Origin: Undaria pinnatifida
Lineage: Eukaryota; Sar; Phaeophyceae; Laminariales; Alariaceae
Assembly: GCA_012845835.1 (NCBI GenBank)
Contig: JABAKD010000023.1
Location: 5,624,137 to 5,688,136, forward strand
Direction of reading: 5' to 3'
Length of the DNA stretch: 64,000 bases
The position numbers were made by a program, and so were the translations under genes. The notes under the pieces were generated by a model, which had not been told where the DNA came from, did no database searches, and saw nothing but the letters and a program-made list of their open reading frames with translations. This document shows, piece by piece, positions 28,000 to 39,199 of this stretch; the stretch's first letter is position 1; every line of letters begins with the position of its first letter.

Positions 28000-29816
28000 A
28001 TACCAGCATCGTTTTTTGAGAACTATGCCTAAATGCGTGCTCTTCGTCTTTCAGGAATACAAATGTACTTCACATGTTTGCGGTGTGTGCGTTCAAGTTC
28101 CTGCTTCCAGCATGTTTTTTTTGGCACTGCACTCCTTTACATCTTAAGTTGTAGTTTTCCTGTCTCTATCCTTGACAAGCGCGTGCCTGGTGTTTATGCA
28201 CTGCGATAATTTATTGTTGATGATCGACTTAGAGAGAGAGCTATTGAAGTGTACAGGACCTACATAGGCGCTACCTGAGAGGTGGAAGGATATGCCAAGG
28301 AAGTCCTCCGACTTGCCCATCATGGACTGGGCGAATGGATGATAATAACAACCTCATAATCATAATCGTCTCTATCCTGTACCGTTGTACTATATATGGA
28401 CCTCTTGGCATTTTCAAGTCGCCAGTTGCGCCATTTGTGCTTCTTTTCCGCCTTTCTACTGAATGTCTATTCCTCCTTCCGCAAGCGTAGCGGGCGGCGT
28501 CCAGCCGCCCGCGAGCGAAGCCCTTGTATCAAGTACTGTATTGCTTGTGTCACAAGTTTGTGTGGTTTTGTGTTAATAAAGCTTGTATCACTCTAGGAGG
28601 AAGAGTTGGCGTTGACAGTGATTGGGTGACACGTGCTAGAGGTCGATGAGCTACTCGTTGAACGAGCGGTTATAGATAGATGTGGTATATAATTCCGTAC
28701 TACAGCAGTGGTGTCACAGCTGTTAGGTCTATTGTTGGTGTATAATTCCATGTCACAGCAGTGGTGCTACGACTGTATATCTGTGTGACGCGGTGTGTGC
28801 GTATCCTACTGCTATGCTATCTATCTGATGCAACGTATGTAGCATAGTTGTTTGTGTCATAGTTAATATTCTATTTCAATTTCTTATAAAAGAACAACTC
28901 GTACTCGTACCGTATCTATGATCAGGGTCTCGCCAGGCGACCTGGAGGGGTCTAGGTTCAGAAACCAGATCAGGCAAATGTGGAGATAGTCACCGCGACC
29001 GTGGTCCGTGGTATCGTAGCCGGCAGATGAGAACGTCATACCGGAATATATACCTCTGCGCGCAAGGCAGTAGAAGACGTACGGACGAAATTCGCTGTCG
29101 ATACTGCTGCTGTCGTGTACGGCGGCAGCAGTACCCGGGTACGTACAGTAGTGGTGCTTTCGTGGAGTAGTAGTCCGTGAGTACGATGGGCGTAATCGTA
29201 TGCCGTGACCAGGCTGCAAGGTGCGACATGAGGACATGCTCAATGTTCAAAATGAGGACACAGTACACACTAGATAGTAGCGATTAAAACGATCGATATC
29301 CTAGGAGATAGACGGTGGCCGCAGACGGCGAAACAGGAGGAGGATAGGATAAGCAAACGGTTTCTATGCAATGTATGGAAAAAGCGAAATGAGCGCCCAA
29401 ATGTTGGAGGTGTCTCTATTAGGAGTAGGAACGGTGCTCCGTCTCAAAAGGAATGCGTGGTCAATTGTCAAATTACTAAGGCGAGCAACAAATGAGAACG
29501 CCGCCCCGCCGCTCATCTTGTGTTTCGTATCTCGAAGCGCTCACTCTCAGGACTTATGTTACATGCTGTACTTCGCCCCACACGGCCCGTTGCCCTGATT
29601 GCCTCTTGCGACCCCCACTTCCATCTACGATCACGACGGACACCCAATGCGTTCTTCTCTCTGGCCGCTACGTACGCACTCCTGCTATGCCCCGACGCCG
29701 ATTGGAGCTAGTGGTGCAGCGGAAGTTTCTGGGATCTAGACATGAGGGGCGCGATCCCACCTCAAGCGTGATTTCAAAGGCACTCAATCGCGTAGCCCGA
29801 CCAAAACTTCCATTCG
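28000..29816. other. No confident gene
   Basis: Only short frames without recognisable domains. A perfect hairpin (CGGGCGGC-GTCCA-GCCGCCCG, 28492-28512) sits inside a GTAGCGGGCGG..CCGCCCGCGAGCGAAG context. 28.7-28.8 kb has a short repeated phrase (GGTGTATAATTCC..ACAGCAGTGGTG). Confidence 0.4.
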
Positions 29817-30073
29817 GTGCGTGCTACATTAGAGGTACACCACTTTCTCCCCGAGGTTTCCTCAATTTTGGGAGCTTAAGATAACTCCCAAAAAAACGAT
29901 TTTGGAGAAAATAAAACTGCTACCGGATGAAAATCCCCATGGCCTCTAGGTACACGACGAGAATCGTAAACAAACATAAACGATATCTTCCCGTAGATTT
30001 GGATTTGGGGGGTCCCGTCATTCAGAAGTCATTTCAGCCAAAAAAAAGTATCCCTCTATCGTAGCACGTGTCA
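29817..30073 (+). mobile_element. X-family MITE-like element
   Basis: A relatively clean copy: left end GTGCGTGCTACATTAGAGGT, GGGAGCTTAAGATAACTCCC, CTGCTACCGGATGAAAATCC, ACACGACGAGAATCGT, GTCCCGTCATTCAGAAGTCA, right end CCCTCTATCGTAGCACGTGTC. About 255 bp, with the homopolymers shorter than in the left part of the window. Confidence 0.75.
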
Positions 30074-30075
30074 TT

Positions 30076-30332
30076 TGAGTCGTTCTACGGTAGCCCCCCC
30101 AACTTTTATATACCGAAATCGCCGGTTTCAAAACCAGCTCACCGGTCGTGTCTCCTGATGTACGGTGTCCCGTCGACACCCCGACGTCATCGACCGATAG
30201 ACCTTTGCACACAAGAAAGTGTAGTGATACTTCTTTTTCATTAGTACCCTTCCTTGTGTCGAGCAGCCACGAGACGTTCGTTGAAGAAACTCGCTGGTTT
30301 TTGGAGGGGCTATGGTAGAATCAATCATTCGC
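30076..30332 (-). mobile_element. Y-family MITE-like element
   Basis: Ends GAGTCGTTCTACGGTAGCCC and GGGGCTATGGTAGAATCAATC. Interior AAATCGCCGGTTTCAAAACC, CGACACCCCGACGTCATCG and GTGTCGAGCAGCCACGAGAC in the order seen at 7152-7441. It abuts the X copy at 29817-30073. Confidence 0.75.
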
Positions 30333-30727
30333 TAGTTCTGAAACAAACGCCCTCGATAACATGCCAGACTAACCGATAGTTCGACACTTGAGGAGACAGA
30401 CCGGCCAGAAACTTCCGGGCCCAAAACGTGCAACCCGATCAGCGGGACTTTGGCCGTCGTCCTCCAGAGGATAGTTCAACCTTCCCAACGCTTTTCGATC
30501 TTCACCCAATCGTGCTGACGCACGCTCTCGCGCTTTCCGGGGGTCATTTTTGCTGCAAACGACCCCCCCCCCCTCCCCTCGAGTACGTAATAGTAGACAC
30601 TCGGGAGGGTCTCGAACCAGCGAGTCGACCCTAGCTAGTAGGTACCCGTTATGGTGTTCAACTTCGTACATGAACCATTTTTACGAGCAATAGACCAACC
30701 AACCGGAGACCCCTGTTGATTAATCAA

Positions 30728-31014
30728 GGACCAAAGGTACCGTAGGGGGGTTTACGTTGTATTGAAATTCTTTTTTTTTTTGCAGTGTCTCCGTTGTCTC
30801 ACGCGAGAGCGAGTGACCCCCCGGTTCCTTGCGGCCATAGGCTTTCGTGCTCTGCTTTACATTTTTGCGCGATCAATGCTTAAATGGGATGGTTAGCTAG
30901 TTTGCGCCAAAGTAACCACCTAATAACGCGTTCTGGTCTGTGAGAGATACAGAAGTCACTCGAGTGCGATTTCTGAACACAAGGTTGTGCCAAAGGGGGG
31001 GGAACCCCCCACCG
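30728..31014 (+). mobile_element. Z-family element
   Basis: Ends ACCAAAGGTACCGTAGGGGG and CCCCCCACCGCAGCCTTG are inverted repeats. Two decayed palindromes (CACGCGAGAGCGAGTG near 30801 and CACTCGAGTGCG near 30957) are about 155 bp apart, as at 1740-1985. Confidence 0.6.
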
Positions 31015-33430
31015 CAGCCTTGCTCCAGGGTATGATTTATGTTGTTCAACTATCGTGTGATTCGGAATCGACCGTGGGATTCGGCATCTGTAGTGCGGTT
31101 AGGAAAACTCTCGTGCGATCGAGGAATAGGCACGTACACGTGTAACGGGTCACGGAATCTGCGCAGCATGTAAGAAACATAACAATGGTAGCCCCCTCTG
31201 GCTTGGACCACACACCCTGCGCTGATTCGGCGGAGATTATTTTGTTGTGCGTTCGCATAAGGAGTAGGATGGTTCTTAGAGGAGCGCTAGGACTCGATAT
31301 GATTGGCTGTGATATTAGTAGGAGTTGGTTTTTAATCTTACTTCAAGTGTGCAAAACGTCACGCACGTGGCTTGTGGAGTGACCGACGTACGCAGATAGC
31401 AGCTTGCGCTCAGGAGTTACGTCAGGGGTGACGTCTTGGATGATGCTTTGTATTCCTTGCCAGTACGAGAGCCGGTCCTCGTAGCTTGGCTATGGTCAAG
31501 CTATTTCCCCCACGCCCCCCTCTCTGTCACTCGTGTATCCTGACCAAACCAAGCAATCATTGCTCCGTATTAATAAGAGAGGTCTACTGTTATCTGTGGG
31601 GCTTTATACCTCTGCCCACCTGTGGTCTCGCGATAGACACACCTGTGCACCCCTTCTGTGGACTCTATCGTCAAGGATCCCCCAAGGCAACACCTTAATA
31701 GTCTATACACATAGTCAGCCCACTAGACCGTCGTCGACGCCACCCTTGCTGTATGTACGTTTCCCCATCGGCAATGCCTGCTACAGATATAAGAGTGCTG
31801 AGTTGTAAGAGGGCAGATATCTGGCCTCCGAAGAATTTAGACGTAGGGCATGGCGGCGGGCATCTTCCCATTTTGCAAGTCGCCAGGTTGGACCTACAAT
31901 CAACCATGGAAACTCTGTCCGCTTCACACATGTTTGTTCTTGGTATCATGAGCGAAGCGCCTTGTGTTCTACCTACTCTTGAATGCATGCCTACCTCTTG
32001 CTTCACCTACCGCATCCAACCTGGGAAGCTGGGAGAGAAAAAATAAAGGTTCTTCTGTCGTGTGTATCCTTGCCCGCGAGAGTTCGTTCGTAGGGGAACG
32101 ACACACTACTGGTGCGCAGCAAATCACACGCGAAGATATGTTCACCCATCGCGTTGAGTGTGGGCAGGGCCACCAGGTACGGAGAGTCTCAGGGGAAAAA
32201 AGTGGGGGCGAAGAGAGAGATAGATAACAGGGACCTCTTCTTCTTTCGTTAACCTCTTTTTACCCTCTAGTCTACAGAGTGGATAGAGAAGATGGAGTCG
32301 CTTGAGTGGAGTTGCTCATTTTTCTTCCGTCAACCCCTTAGTCTACCCTCTGAAGAAGGAGTTCGAAAAAATACGCATTTTGTTCGGGGAGGAAGTAGCG
32401 ACAAATAAAAAACGGTGGTTGTCGGGCCATCGACATGTCGATACCGTTGGCAAAGACCGCCCTTGCTGCAAGTAATTGCGACGCGAGCTCCGTGAGCCCT
32501 GGCCTAGGTCGGCAAAAGAGCAAGCTCGGGTTCCTTCAAATTACGGTCGCTTTGCACGTTACGTACACGCGAATTCATAAACACCAATGCATTGAAAAAC
32601 ATTCGCAACGTATACCCCACCTACCCCGCCACCGCCAAAGAAATCAAACAACAAACCATATGGAGCAGCAGCAGCACTATCCACCGCCGCCAAGGTCCCG
32701 TCAGCGGCAACCTTTGAAACAGAGTACTAGACTGCTTGACTACTTATCAATGCGCGTAGCGAGGTGGGCCAAGAGTTTTGCCACTCTCACCTGTCGGCCT
32801 TGCAAATTTTGTGCATCTCGCCACCTGTCATTCTCAGCCTGCTGACAGCGAGGATCGAGCACGCAGGATTGCATGTAATCATGTGATGATGGTCGGATCG
32901 GGATCTTCAAAAGGCAAAACTCACAGCTCTCACCTCTGGTCAAAACTCCAAACTGACATCAAGTTGCGATACCCCCGATACCCTCCAAAGTAACGCCTCG
33001 ATATACATCGCACTCCTAGTTTTGAACTGCCAGGTAGAGTGAGCGGCAGTGCGGCAGTAAACACACACCCTTGAAGGACGAAAGGACTGCTGCTGTGCTG
33101 CCTTCGCGTTTCTTACTGGCGTCATAGAGTTGGACACATAGTCTAGAGACTAGTCGATCACCTCTGGCAGAGGGAGATAGAGCAAAAGCGGAATGAGCAA
33201 AAGACGAAAGACCGGAAGCAGGTGAGAGTTGCACAACATGTCGCCGCCTCTGGTGGTGTACTCCACCGTATTTTGCAATTGGTATTTTGGTACAGCGGCA
33301 TACCACCCGCGTCGGCCTTGCTTGTCTGGGTTACCGGTATGCTCGCAGAAAACGCTAGTTCTAGACTACATGAGAATCCCGTACTGCGCACCAGTGTTGG
33401 AGACCTAATAGGAAACAGGGTAATCTGATA
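31015..33430. other. No confident gene
   Basis: A 97-codon ATG-started plus-strand frame (31753-32046) and an opposite 103-codon frame overlap. Neither shows a known domain. The rest is unassigned. Confidence 0.3.
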
Positions 33431-33439
33431 AGAACGGCA

Positions 33440-33610
33440 CGCTATCTAACAGGAATACGAGAAATCCAGGAGTCGATGTTCTGAAGTTTGTGTAGGTGGT
33501 AGAACGCACCCTCCCTCGAATGAGAAACGCGGCCTGGTCGGTGCTTCGGTTTCTTTTTCGATGTCCTGATGTCCTGTACCTCGTACTGCCGCATACGAGC
33601 TGATTCTAGC
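33440..33610. repeat. W-family dispersed repeat, copy 1
   Basis: TTCTGAAGTTTGTGTAGG..GAACGCACCCTCCCTCGAA..GAGAAAC and TTTCTTTTTCGATGTCCTG recur with variation near 34480-34600, 38130-38210, 38460-38580 and 38990-39110. The order of landmarks is conserved. Non-coding. W is my label. Confidence 0.55.
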
Positions 33611-33659
33611 GAAAGGCGACAACAAGAATTGGTTGAAGAGCACGCGTTAGGGTCATTTC

Positions 33660-34350
33660 TGACGACACTTTTATGGCAAGCTTCTTGCCAATTTGGCGAG
33701 GTTTTGGAAAGTTGGACTTGCCAAAATAGCGAAAAACTTGCCAAAGTTTTTTTTCGACGTTTCCGTTCCGCTTCGTTGGCAAGTTTTTGAAAAGTGAGAT
33801 ATTCCTTTTTTCATTTGCCAATTTAGGACAGTAACACCAACGCGAGGTTGTACAAACCAGACCACCCCACGACGCCCGACGCTAGTCTTGCTCTAACTTC
33901 TGTAATAGCGGGAGGTAAGGAGGATACACGGTGCCATTGGGAGCAGCTATGATAGGGCTGGCGAAACTGGCAGTGACGCCCGCGTAGATGTCACATGGGC
34001 GTCGTTTTGAGCGGGTGCTGAAGCATCATCGCAAAACAGCAGCCGCCCCAGCTTTTCGCAGGCCAATTTGGCCGGGCTGGAAGGACTGCCAACCTCTGAG
34101 GTACATGGGCTGTGCCTGGAGTCCTTTCTGCGCCAGCTTTTACTCTGTGGAGAGCGTCGGCGTGCTGTTGGCATCCTTCTGCTGCTGCTGTGAGGGGTTT
34201 GAAAAATTCTGAGGGCGTTTTGCTAAGAAACTTGTCAAATATTTCCAAAAACTTGCCAAATGTGCAGTTTTTCGCGTTATAAAGTTTTGTCGTCTTTTTG
34301 GAAAGTGTTGCCGATGCTTTCTTGCCGAAATATCAAGTTTTTGGAAATTT
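33660..34350. repeat. TTGGCAAG-rich inverted motifs
   Basis: TTGGCAAGTTTTT and its complement AAACTTGCCAA recur near 33673, 33715, 33750, 33776, 33815, 34227 and 34249 in both orientations, able to fold into hairpins. The 34.0-34.2 kb stretch between them has no confident gene. Possibly the ends of nested small elements. Confidence 0.4.
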
Positions 34351-34479
34351 CGTGTGGTCGGTAGAAACGACTCTTAGCCCCGTCAGCCGTGCGTGTACGT
34401 TCCATTTTCCGTGCACCTGGTAGTCTACAGAAGTACCCTATAGGACAACACGTACCTGGTACGATGAGGAATACAGGCT

Positions 34480-34765
34480 GCCATTCATACTGAAGTTTTG
34501 TGGAGAACGCACCCTCTCTCTCGAAAACAGAAACCCAACCTGAGTAAGTATTTTAGGTTCTTGATATATGTGTCCTGTACACTGACATTGACACGTAATA
34601 CCAGGTACCAGGCAAGAAAAGGGGTACAGTACTGCAATACGGAAGACGCGCCGTACAACTGCTTACAGATATCGATCTCCTGAGAGGCCATGAGAGGCCT
34701 CGATTTCTTTCGCTTTCCACACTGGCTTTAAGACATTCTCCTCTCCGGGCGGCTGAGCGGGCTCG
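34480..34765 (+). repeat. W-family copy 2 plus GAGAGGCC block
   Basis: W landmarks lie at 34485-34600. From 34678 a second block (CCTGAGAGGCC repeated, then CTTTAAGACATTCTCCTCTCCGGGCGGCTGAGCGGG) matches 45846-45945 in the same orientation. Confidence 0.6.
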
Positions 34766-34878
34766 GATGCCTGAAACGGCGGTTCTCAGACCGGTGACAG
34801 TAGTTGAAGGCCAAAACTTTGAAATTCCCGAAGATCCCACCCACTCTTTGCCCGAACGGTCGCCTGTGGGCCCAATCA

Positions 34879-35235
34879 TTATTTTTTTTTCACTTTCCAG
34901 AATTCCGAGAAAAACGGTTTCTTGCGGTGATCTCGGCCAACATCTGCTTGATAATTCTCAAGCAGATCTTGGATTGGACGCGGCGTAATTTCGTTTCCTC
35001 CAGACACTTCGTTCGACACAATCAACGACAGCGTCGTGAACTCTGAACATGGCGAGCTCGTTAGGGGCTCCGACCCACCCTTGGTGTACAGCGCGCTCAC
35101 TCTACGGCCGGTGATTTGTGGCGGGCGCCGATCAGGCTTCTGGTAAAGCGCATTGGGCGGCTGGTGTGTAGAAAACTCAGAGAAAAACTGTCTATCGTCT
35201 CCCAACGGGCGGAAAACATCATTTTGAGAGGACAT
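34879..35235 (-). CDS. Hypothetical ATG-started frame
   Basis: A 118-codon minus-strand frame beginning MSSQNDVFRPLGDDRQFFSE. Composition is protein-like rather than homopolymeric, with polar and charged residues and no membrane segment. No recognised family, no supporting neighbour, and a 102-codon frame overlaps on the same strand. Likely chance or an exon fragment. Confidence 0.2.
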   Translation of the reverse strand: MSSQNDVFRPLGDDRQFFSEFSTHQPPNALYQKPDRRPPQITGRRVSALYTKGGSEPLTSSPCSEFTTLSLIVSNEVSGGNEITPRPIQDLLENYQADVGRDHRKKPFFSEFWKVKKK

Positions 35236-35749
35236 GACGGAAGACCACAGGGCAACACAAGCAACTTCTCACGCCCTAGGGCGTGGATCGAGATGAAATC
35301 TTCAGCGCTGTCACCTATACTTATGTGACCTTGTCCGGGGCGAAGAGCAGTGACCATGGGTTGTCTTTTATCTCGAGATCGAAGGTCAATCGTGTTGTTG
35401 GACAATGTTGATCAAGGCTTGATGAAAAATAGACAAATTGACCTGTCGGACCGCATGGCCAAAAGAAGAGCCAGAAAAAAAAATGTTTTACTCGCTTTTC
35501 CCCCATAGCGACGTTACCCGGAACATTTCAGCAAATAACCCAATAACCCCACAAAAAAGGTTCGGCGAAAAAAAATTGGCCATACTATCGACTTTGCTTT
35601 GTCATCGGTCTCAGCGCTTGTATTTATTTATTTTTGTACATTCATGTTTAAGAAAGTCATTTGTTTGGGGAAGTTGAATTTTTTGCTTCCCCTAGTCTAA
35701 GTTTAAAACTCCTGTTTTTTGGGAATACCACATACTACCTGGACACCGC

Positions 35750-35840
35750 CTCTCGTTGCTTGGCGTTTCGCTTTCTTCTCTTTTCTTTTCTTTCCTTTAT
35801 CTTCTTTTCTTTTCTTTGTTTTTTTCTCCAATTGACTTGC
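35750..35840 (+). repeat. Pyrimidine-rich tract
   Basis: CTTTTCTTTTCTTTCC-type sequence on the plus strand. Frames through it are Phe/Leu/Ser artefacts. Confidence 0.7.
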
Positions 35841-35889
35841 ATCTGTCGTGCGTATGCGTTGTGATAGATACTACGTGTAATATATATAT

Positions 35890-36001
35890 ATTATATAAAT
35901 TAAAATACACTCCAGCTGTGAGATCGAAGATTTCGTCGAAACTCATCTTTGCAAGCTGTGTGTGATACTCCGATCGCGCGCATTACGAGTTGTGTGTCCT
36001 A
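35890..36001 (-). repeat. Partial copy of the 11.1/14.1-kb module with micro-ORF
   Basis: Contains TACACTCCAGCTGTGAGATCG through GATACTCCGATCGCGCGCATTACGAGTTGTGTGTCC. The minus-strand frame reads MSFDEIFDLTAGVYFNLYNI then stop, the cleanest version of the micro-ORF. The outer half with GGGTCAACAGGG is missing. Confidence 0.75.
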
Positions 36002-36227
36002 ATATATATACGTGGTAGTCTTTCTTGGGTGGCAAGCGGTGTAGTCGGTTTCTCCATGCGTGGGTAATGAGACGTATGCACCGGTACGGGCCTGGCAAAT
36101 CGTAGACTGACTCCCGATTTCACTTTTATATGTTTCTGGTGGAGGCATGAATTGCGTCAGCTGTGATATATGCGTGTACCACCTTGGGTTGTGTGTGTTT
36201 TCCCTGGGATATTCCTCAGCTTCAGAG

Positions 36228-36290
36228 TGACTGGAGCCTGTCCTGTGACCACGGACTTGATTATGCGAGTTAATGTGAGAACAACAACAA
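36228..36290 (+). repeat. 60-bp block shared with 53.8 kb
   Basis: TGACTGGAGCCTGTCCTGTG through GAGTTAATGTGAGAACAACAAC is identical to 53800-53862. Both are followed by CAA-rich sequence. It could be the edge of a retroelement terminal repeat. Confidence 0.85.
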
Positions 36291-36292
36291 CA

Positions 36293-36755
36293 TCGATATA
36301 TCAGGTTATCATCTTTTCTTTGATTTTTTCTTTCTAGCGTTGTGTATCAACCCAAATACGGGGTTGATATGATACTTGATATTTTGGACGGAACCGACGT
36401 GATATTATCATGACATGTATGACAACATACCACGATATACCGATATATCAGGTTATTAGCTTTTCTTTGACTTTTTCCTTCTAGCGTTGTGTATCAACCC
36501 AAATACAGGGTTGATATGGTACTTGATATTTCGGACGGAATCAACGTGACATTATCATGACATGCATATCAACATACCTTGATACATCGATATATCAGGT
36601 TATTAGCTTTTCTTTGACTTTTTCCTTCTAGCGTTGTGTATCAACCCAAATACAGGGTTGATATGATACTTGATATTTTGGACGGAATCGATGTGATGTT
36701 ATCATGGCATGTGTATCAACATACATTGATACATCGATCTATCAGGTTATCATGA
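36293..36755 (+). repeat. Tandem satellite, about 147 bp x 3
   Basis: Units start at CGATATATCAGGTTAT near 36293, 36441 and 36589, with a partial fourth near 36737. Each contains a GCGTTGTGTATCAACCCAAATAC..GGGTTGATATGATACTTGATATT hairpin-forming segment (ATCAACCC..GGGTTGAT) and ends in TATCATGACATG. AT-rich, non-coding. Confidence 0.9.
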
Positions 36756-37303
36756 TATCTTGATATTTTTGGAAGGTTTCAAAAACAGCGCAACAGAGCC
36801 CCGATGAGTTGAAATTTCACGACGAGTCAAATCACCGCACACGCGCAGGCATGCGCACGTCAGTAGCGGTGATGGTATGTGCTCGATTGGTAATAGATCC
36901 CTCTGAAATAACTTGTTTAGCTGCAGCCTGTATCAGGTATCGGAGACAGCAACATGTCTATGCAAGTAAATCAAGGCACACTCGCACCTGTGTGTGGTTG
37001 TATCATACCTGGTACGCCTCTTCTATGTAGTTTATTAGGTCGTTTTGTGGACCTACGCCATATAGACGCGGCTGACAAGCAAACTCTGTACGGCACGAGT
37101 AGTATCACACAAACCCAGCCCACTATAAGCAGACACGTGAAACCCATGAACATACATACAGTCCGGAGTATTTATTATACGATGATGTCTACAACGATGT
37201 ACAACCCTGTAACTTTTTCTGTCATTTGCATGCGACAATTCGTTCCCTCCGGGTCCCTGCAAGCGGTACTTCGCACTTGGCACTTGGCGCCCTACAGCAT
37301 TCT

Positions 37304-37546
37304 CTACCGGATGTTATGTTTGATGATTTCGTGCAAGAACACGATGTCTGCTACCCGCTCCTCACCCAGGCGGTTCCGGTGCTTCGTGCCCACGAGTCCG
37401 CCTACCGAGAGAAGACGCTCGGACCCAGCAGAAAATGCTTGAACCGCAAGGTACTTGCGAGCTAGCCTGGCGATGTGGGGATGCACGGCCTGGGCCTTCG
37501 CCCACAACGCCAGCGTGCCGCCAGCGTTGTTCGCGTCGTCTATCCG
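37304..37546 (-). pseudogene. hAT transposase, C-terminal dimerisation domain remnant
   Basis: The minus-strand frame between stops reads LALWAKAQAVHPHIARLARK, YLAVQAFSAGSERLLSVGG, then TKHRNRLGEERVADIVFLHE and ends at TAG (37304-37306). The hAT family C-terminus has W....fP.LA.lAr.yL..pasSa.SERlFS.aG....k.RnrL....v..l.fL, which this matches block by block. A stop (TAG, 37547-37549) cuts it off upstream and no catalytic part is found nearby, so it is a dead fragment. Confidence 0.8.
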
Positions 37547-37759
37547 CTACATGGTTGGGCCGCACAAAAAGGGGCGTTACATGACGCAAACGCCTCTTTC
37601 TGTGTATGAAAATATCAACTTATCAAGTCCCCTTGATGTGATATATCATGATAAGTTGATATATATCAACGTATCAGCCTTGTGTCGATGCGATAGTTGA
37701 TACTGTATCAACTCAACTTATATCAACATATCACGCGTGATGATTTGGGTCTGCGGTGC

Positions 37760-38095
37760 TGTGCCGTGCTGCGCTGTGCTTTCTTTGGAGCATGCAGCAG
37801 TACCAGGTATCATGCGATACCCGGTACCGACCGGTATGTATGTACGTATGTACTCTTTTTTTCGCTTTCTTCATTTGATTGTCCTCTCTCGGTCCTCCTT
37901 TTTTTCTCGAAAATTACACCCATACTGGCGATCAGAACGTGACTTCGTCAACAAGCACACACAACGCAGCACAGGGCAATCAGCTCTGCGTCTACAGCAG
38001 CTCTTGGCTTTATCAAATCGTTAGATGCACCAAATCATGGGCCTCTTCTTTCTGCATCCTTCACATTTAGTTGTATTCTTCCTAGCGCGAGCGAG
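37760..38095 (+). repeat. Dispersed repeat paired with 46.5-46.8 kb
   Basis: TGCGCTGTGCTTTCTTT, CAGCAGTACCAGGTA, GATCAGAACGTGAC, ACAAGCACACAC, CAGGGCAATC..GCTCTGC, AGCAGCTCTTGGC, GCACCAAATCATGG and TCCTAGCGCGAGC occur in the same order at 46490-46810. Direct orientation. No frame is conserved between the two. Confidence 0.75.
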
Positions 38096-38289
38096 CCCTT
38101 GTATAGACTACAGGAACATGAGAAACCCGGGAGCCGGTATAATGAACGTCGTGTATAACGCACCCTCCCCCATACCCTGGTACAAAAAACCCAGCGTTGA
38201 TCAGTGCTCGAGTTTATCAGTAGGTGTCATATACCTGGTACCGCTGCGCGTATACCAATTGGTTCCAGCTGGAGACGAGGCTTTTCTCC

Positions 38290-38600
38290 TTGTGAGTAGT
38301 CGTGCGCATTCTCGACGAGCATGTGTTGCTCTCACTCGAACGCCGTGTGTGTACGTTCCACTGTCCGTATATTATACGAGGGACAACACAGGAAACCTGA
38401 CAAGGGCCGGGGTAATAAAAATCAAGGGCAGGTTGATATCTACAGCTATATAAGAAATGCGGGAGCCGGAATTCTGAAGTGCATGCAGGACGCACCTTGT
38501 CCCAATTAAGAAACTCAACCTGAGTCCGTTTTTCCGTTTCTTATTGCTATTTGTGTCCGGCACCCCGTACTGCTGTTATATAGAAACTGGTCGCCCTTTT
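38290..38600 (+). repeat. Direct repeat, unit 1 (with W-family block)
   Basis: CTCGACGAGCATGTGTTGCTCTCACTCGAACGCCGTGTGTGTAC, GGAAACCTGACAAG and GGCAGGTTGATATCTACAGCTATATAAGAAATGCGGGAG recur about 530 bp downstream. Probably a segmental duplication of a dispersed repeat. Confidence 0.85.
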
Positions 38601-38819
38601 GTTCAAACGCCCCACCTACAATCGAAATTGGCCAGAGTACTAAACACTTCTACGCAATTAATATCACGTCCTCATCTTTCTAGCCATCCATGACGTAGCT
38701 TTCGTTCACCCCACCCCCCCCCCCCCTACGCCCCCTCCTTCCCCACGACCCGCACCATCGCCTAGACCTAGCACCACGAGTATAGCAAACCCCTACATCT
38801 ATGCGACCTAAGCATGTTG

Positions 38820-39115
38820 TTTAATGAGTAGTCGCGCGCATTTCTCGACGAGCATGTGTTGCTCTCACTCGAACGCCGTGTGTGTACTGTCCGTACATCA
38901 TACCAGGTACAATACAGGGAACCTGACAAGACACGGGGTAATAAAAATGAAAGGCAGGTTGATATCTACAGCTATATAAGAAATGCGGGAGGCGGTATTC
39001 TGAAGTACATGTAGGACGCACCTTGTCCCAGTTGAAAAACCCAATCTGAGTCCGTTTTTCGATTCCTTATTACTTATTGTGTCCTCCACCCCGTACTGCT
39101 GTTATATATAAACAG
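38820..39115 (+). repeat. Direct repeat, unit 2 (with W-family block)
   Basis: Second copy of 38290-38600, with small indels. A third, shorter version of the start (GCTCGACGAGCACGCGTTACTCTCACTCGAGCAC) follows at 39156-39196. Confidence 0.85.
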
Positions 39116-39199
39116 GTTGCAGTGACAAGCGAGACATTTCTCCGTTAAATGGCCATGCGAATTGCTCGACGAGCACGCGTTACTCTCACTCGAGCACTA

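Noticed and set aside
31695..32046. Overlapping 97- and 103-codon frames
   Set aside because: Opposite strands, no domain, no splice or start support that favours one.
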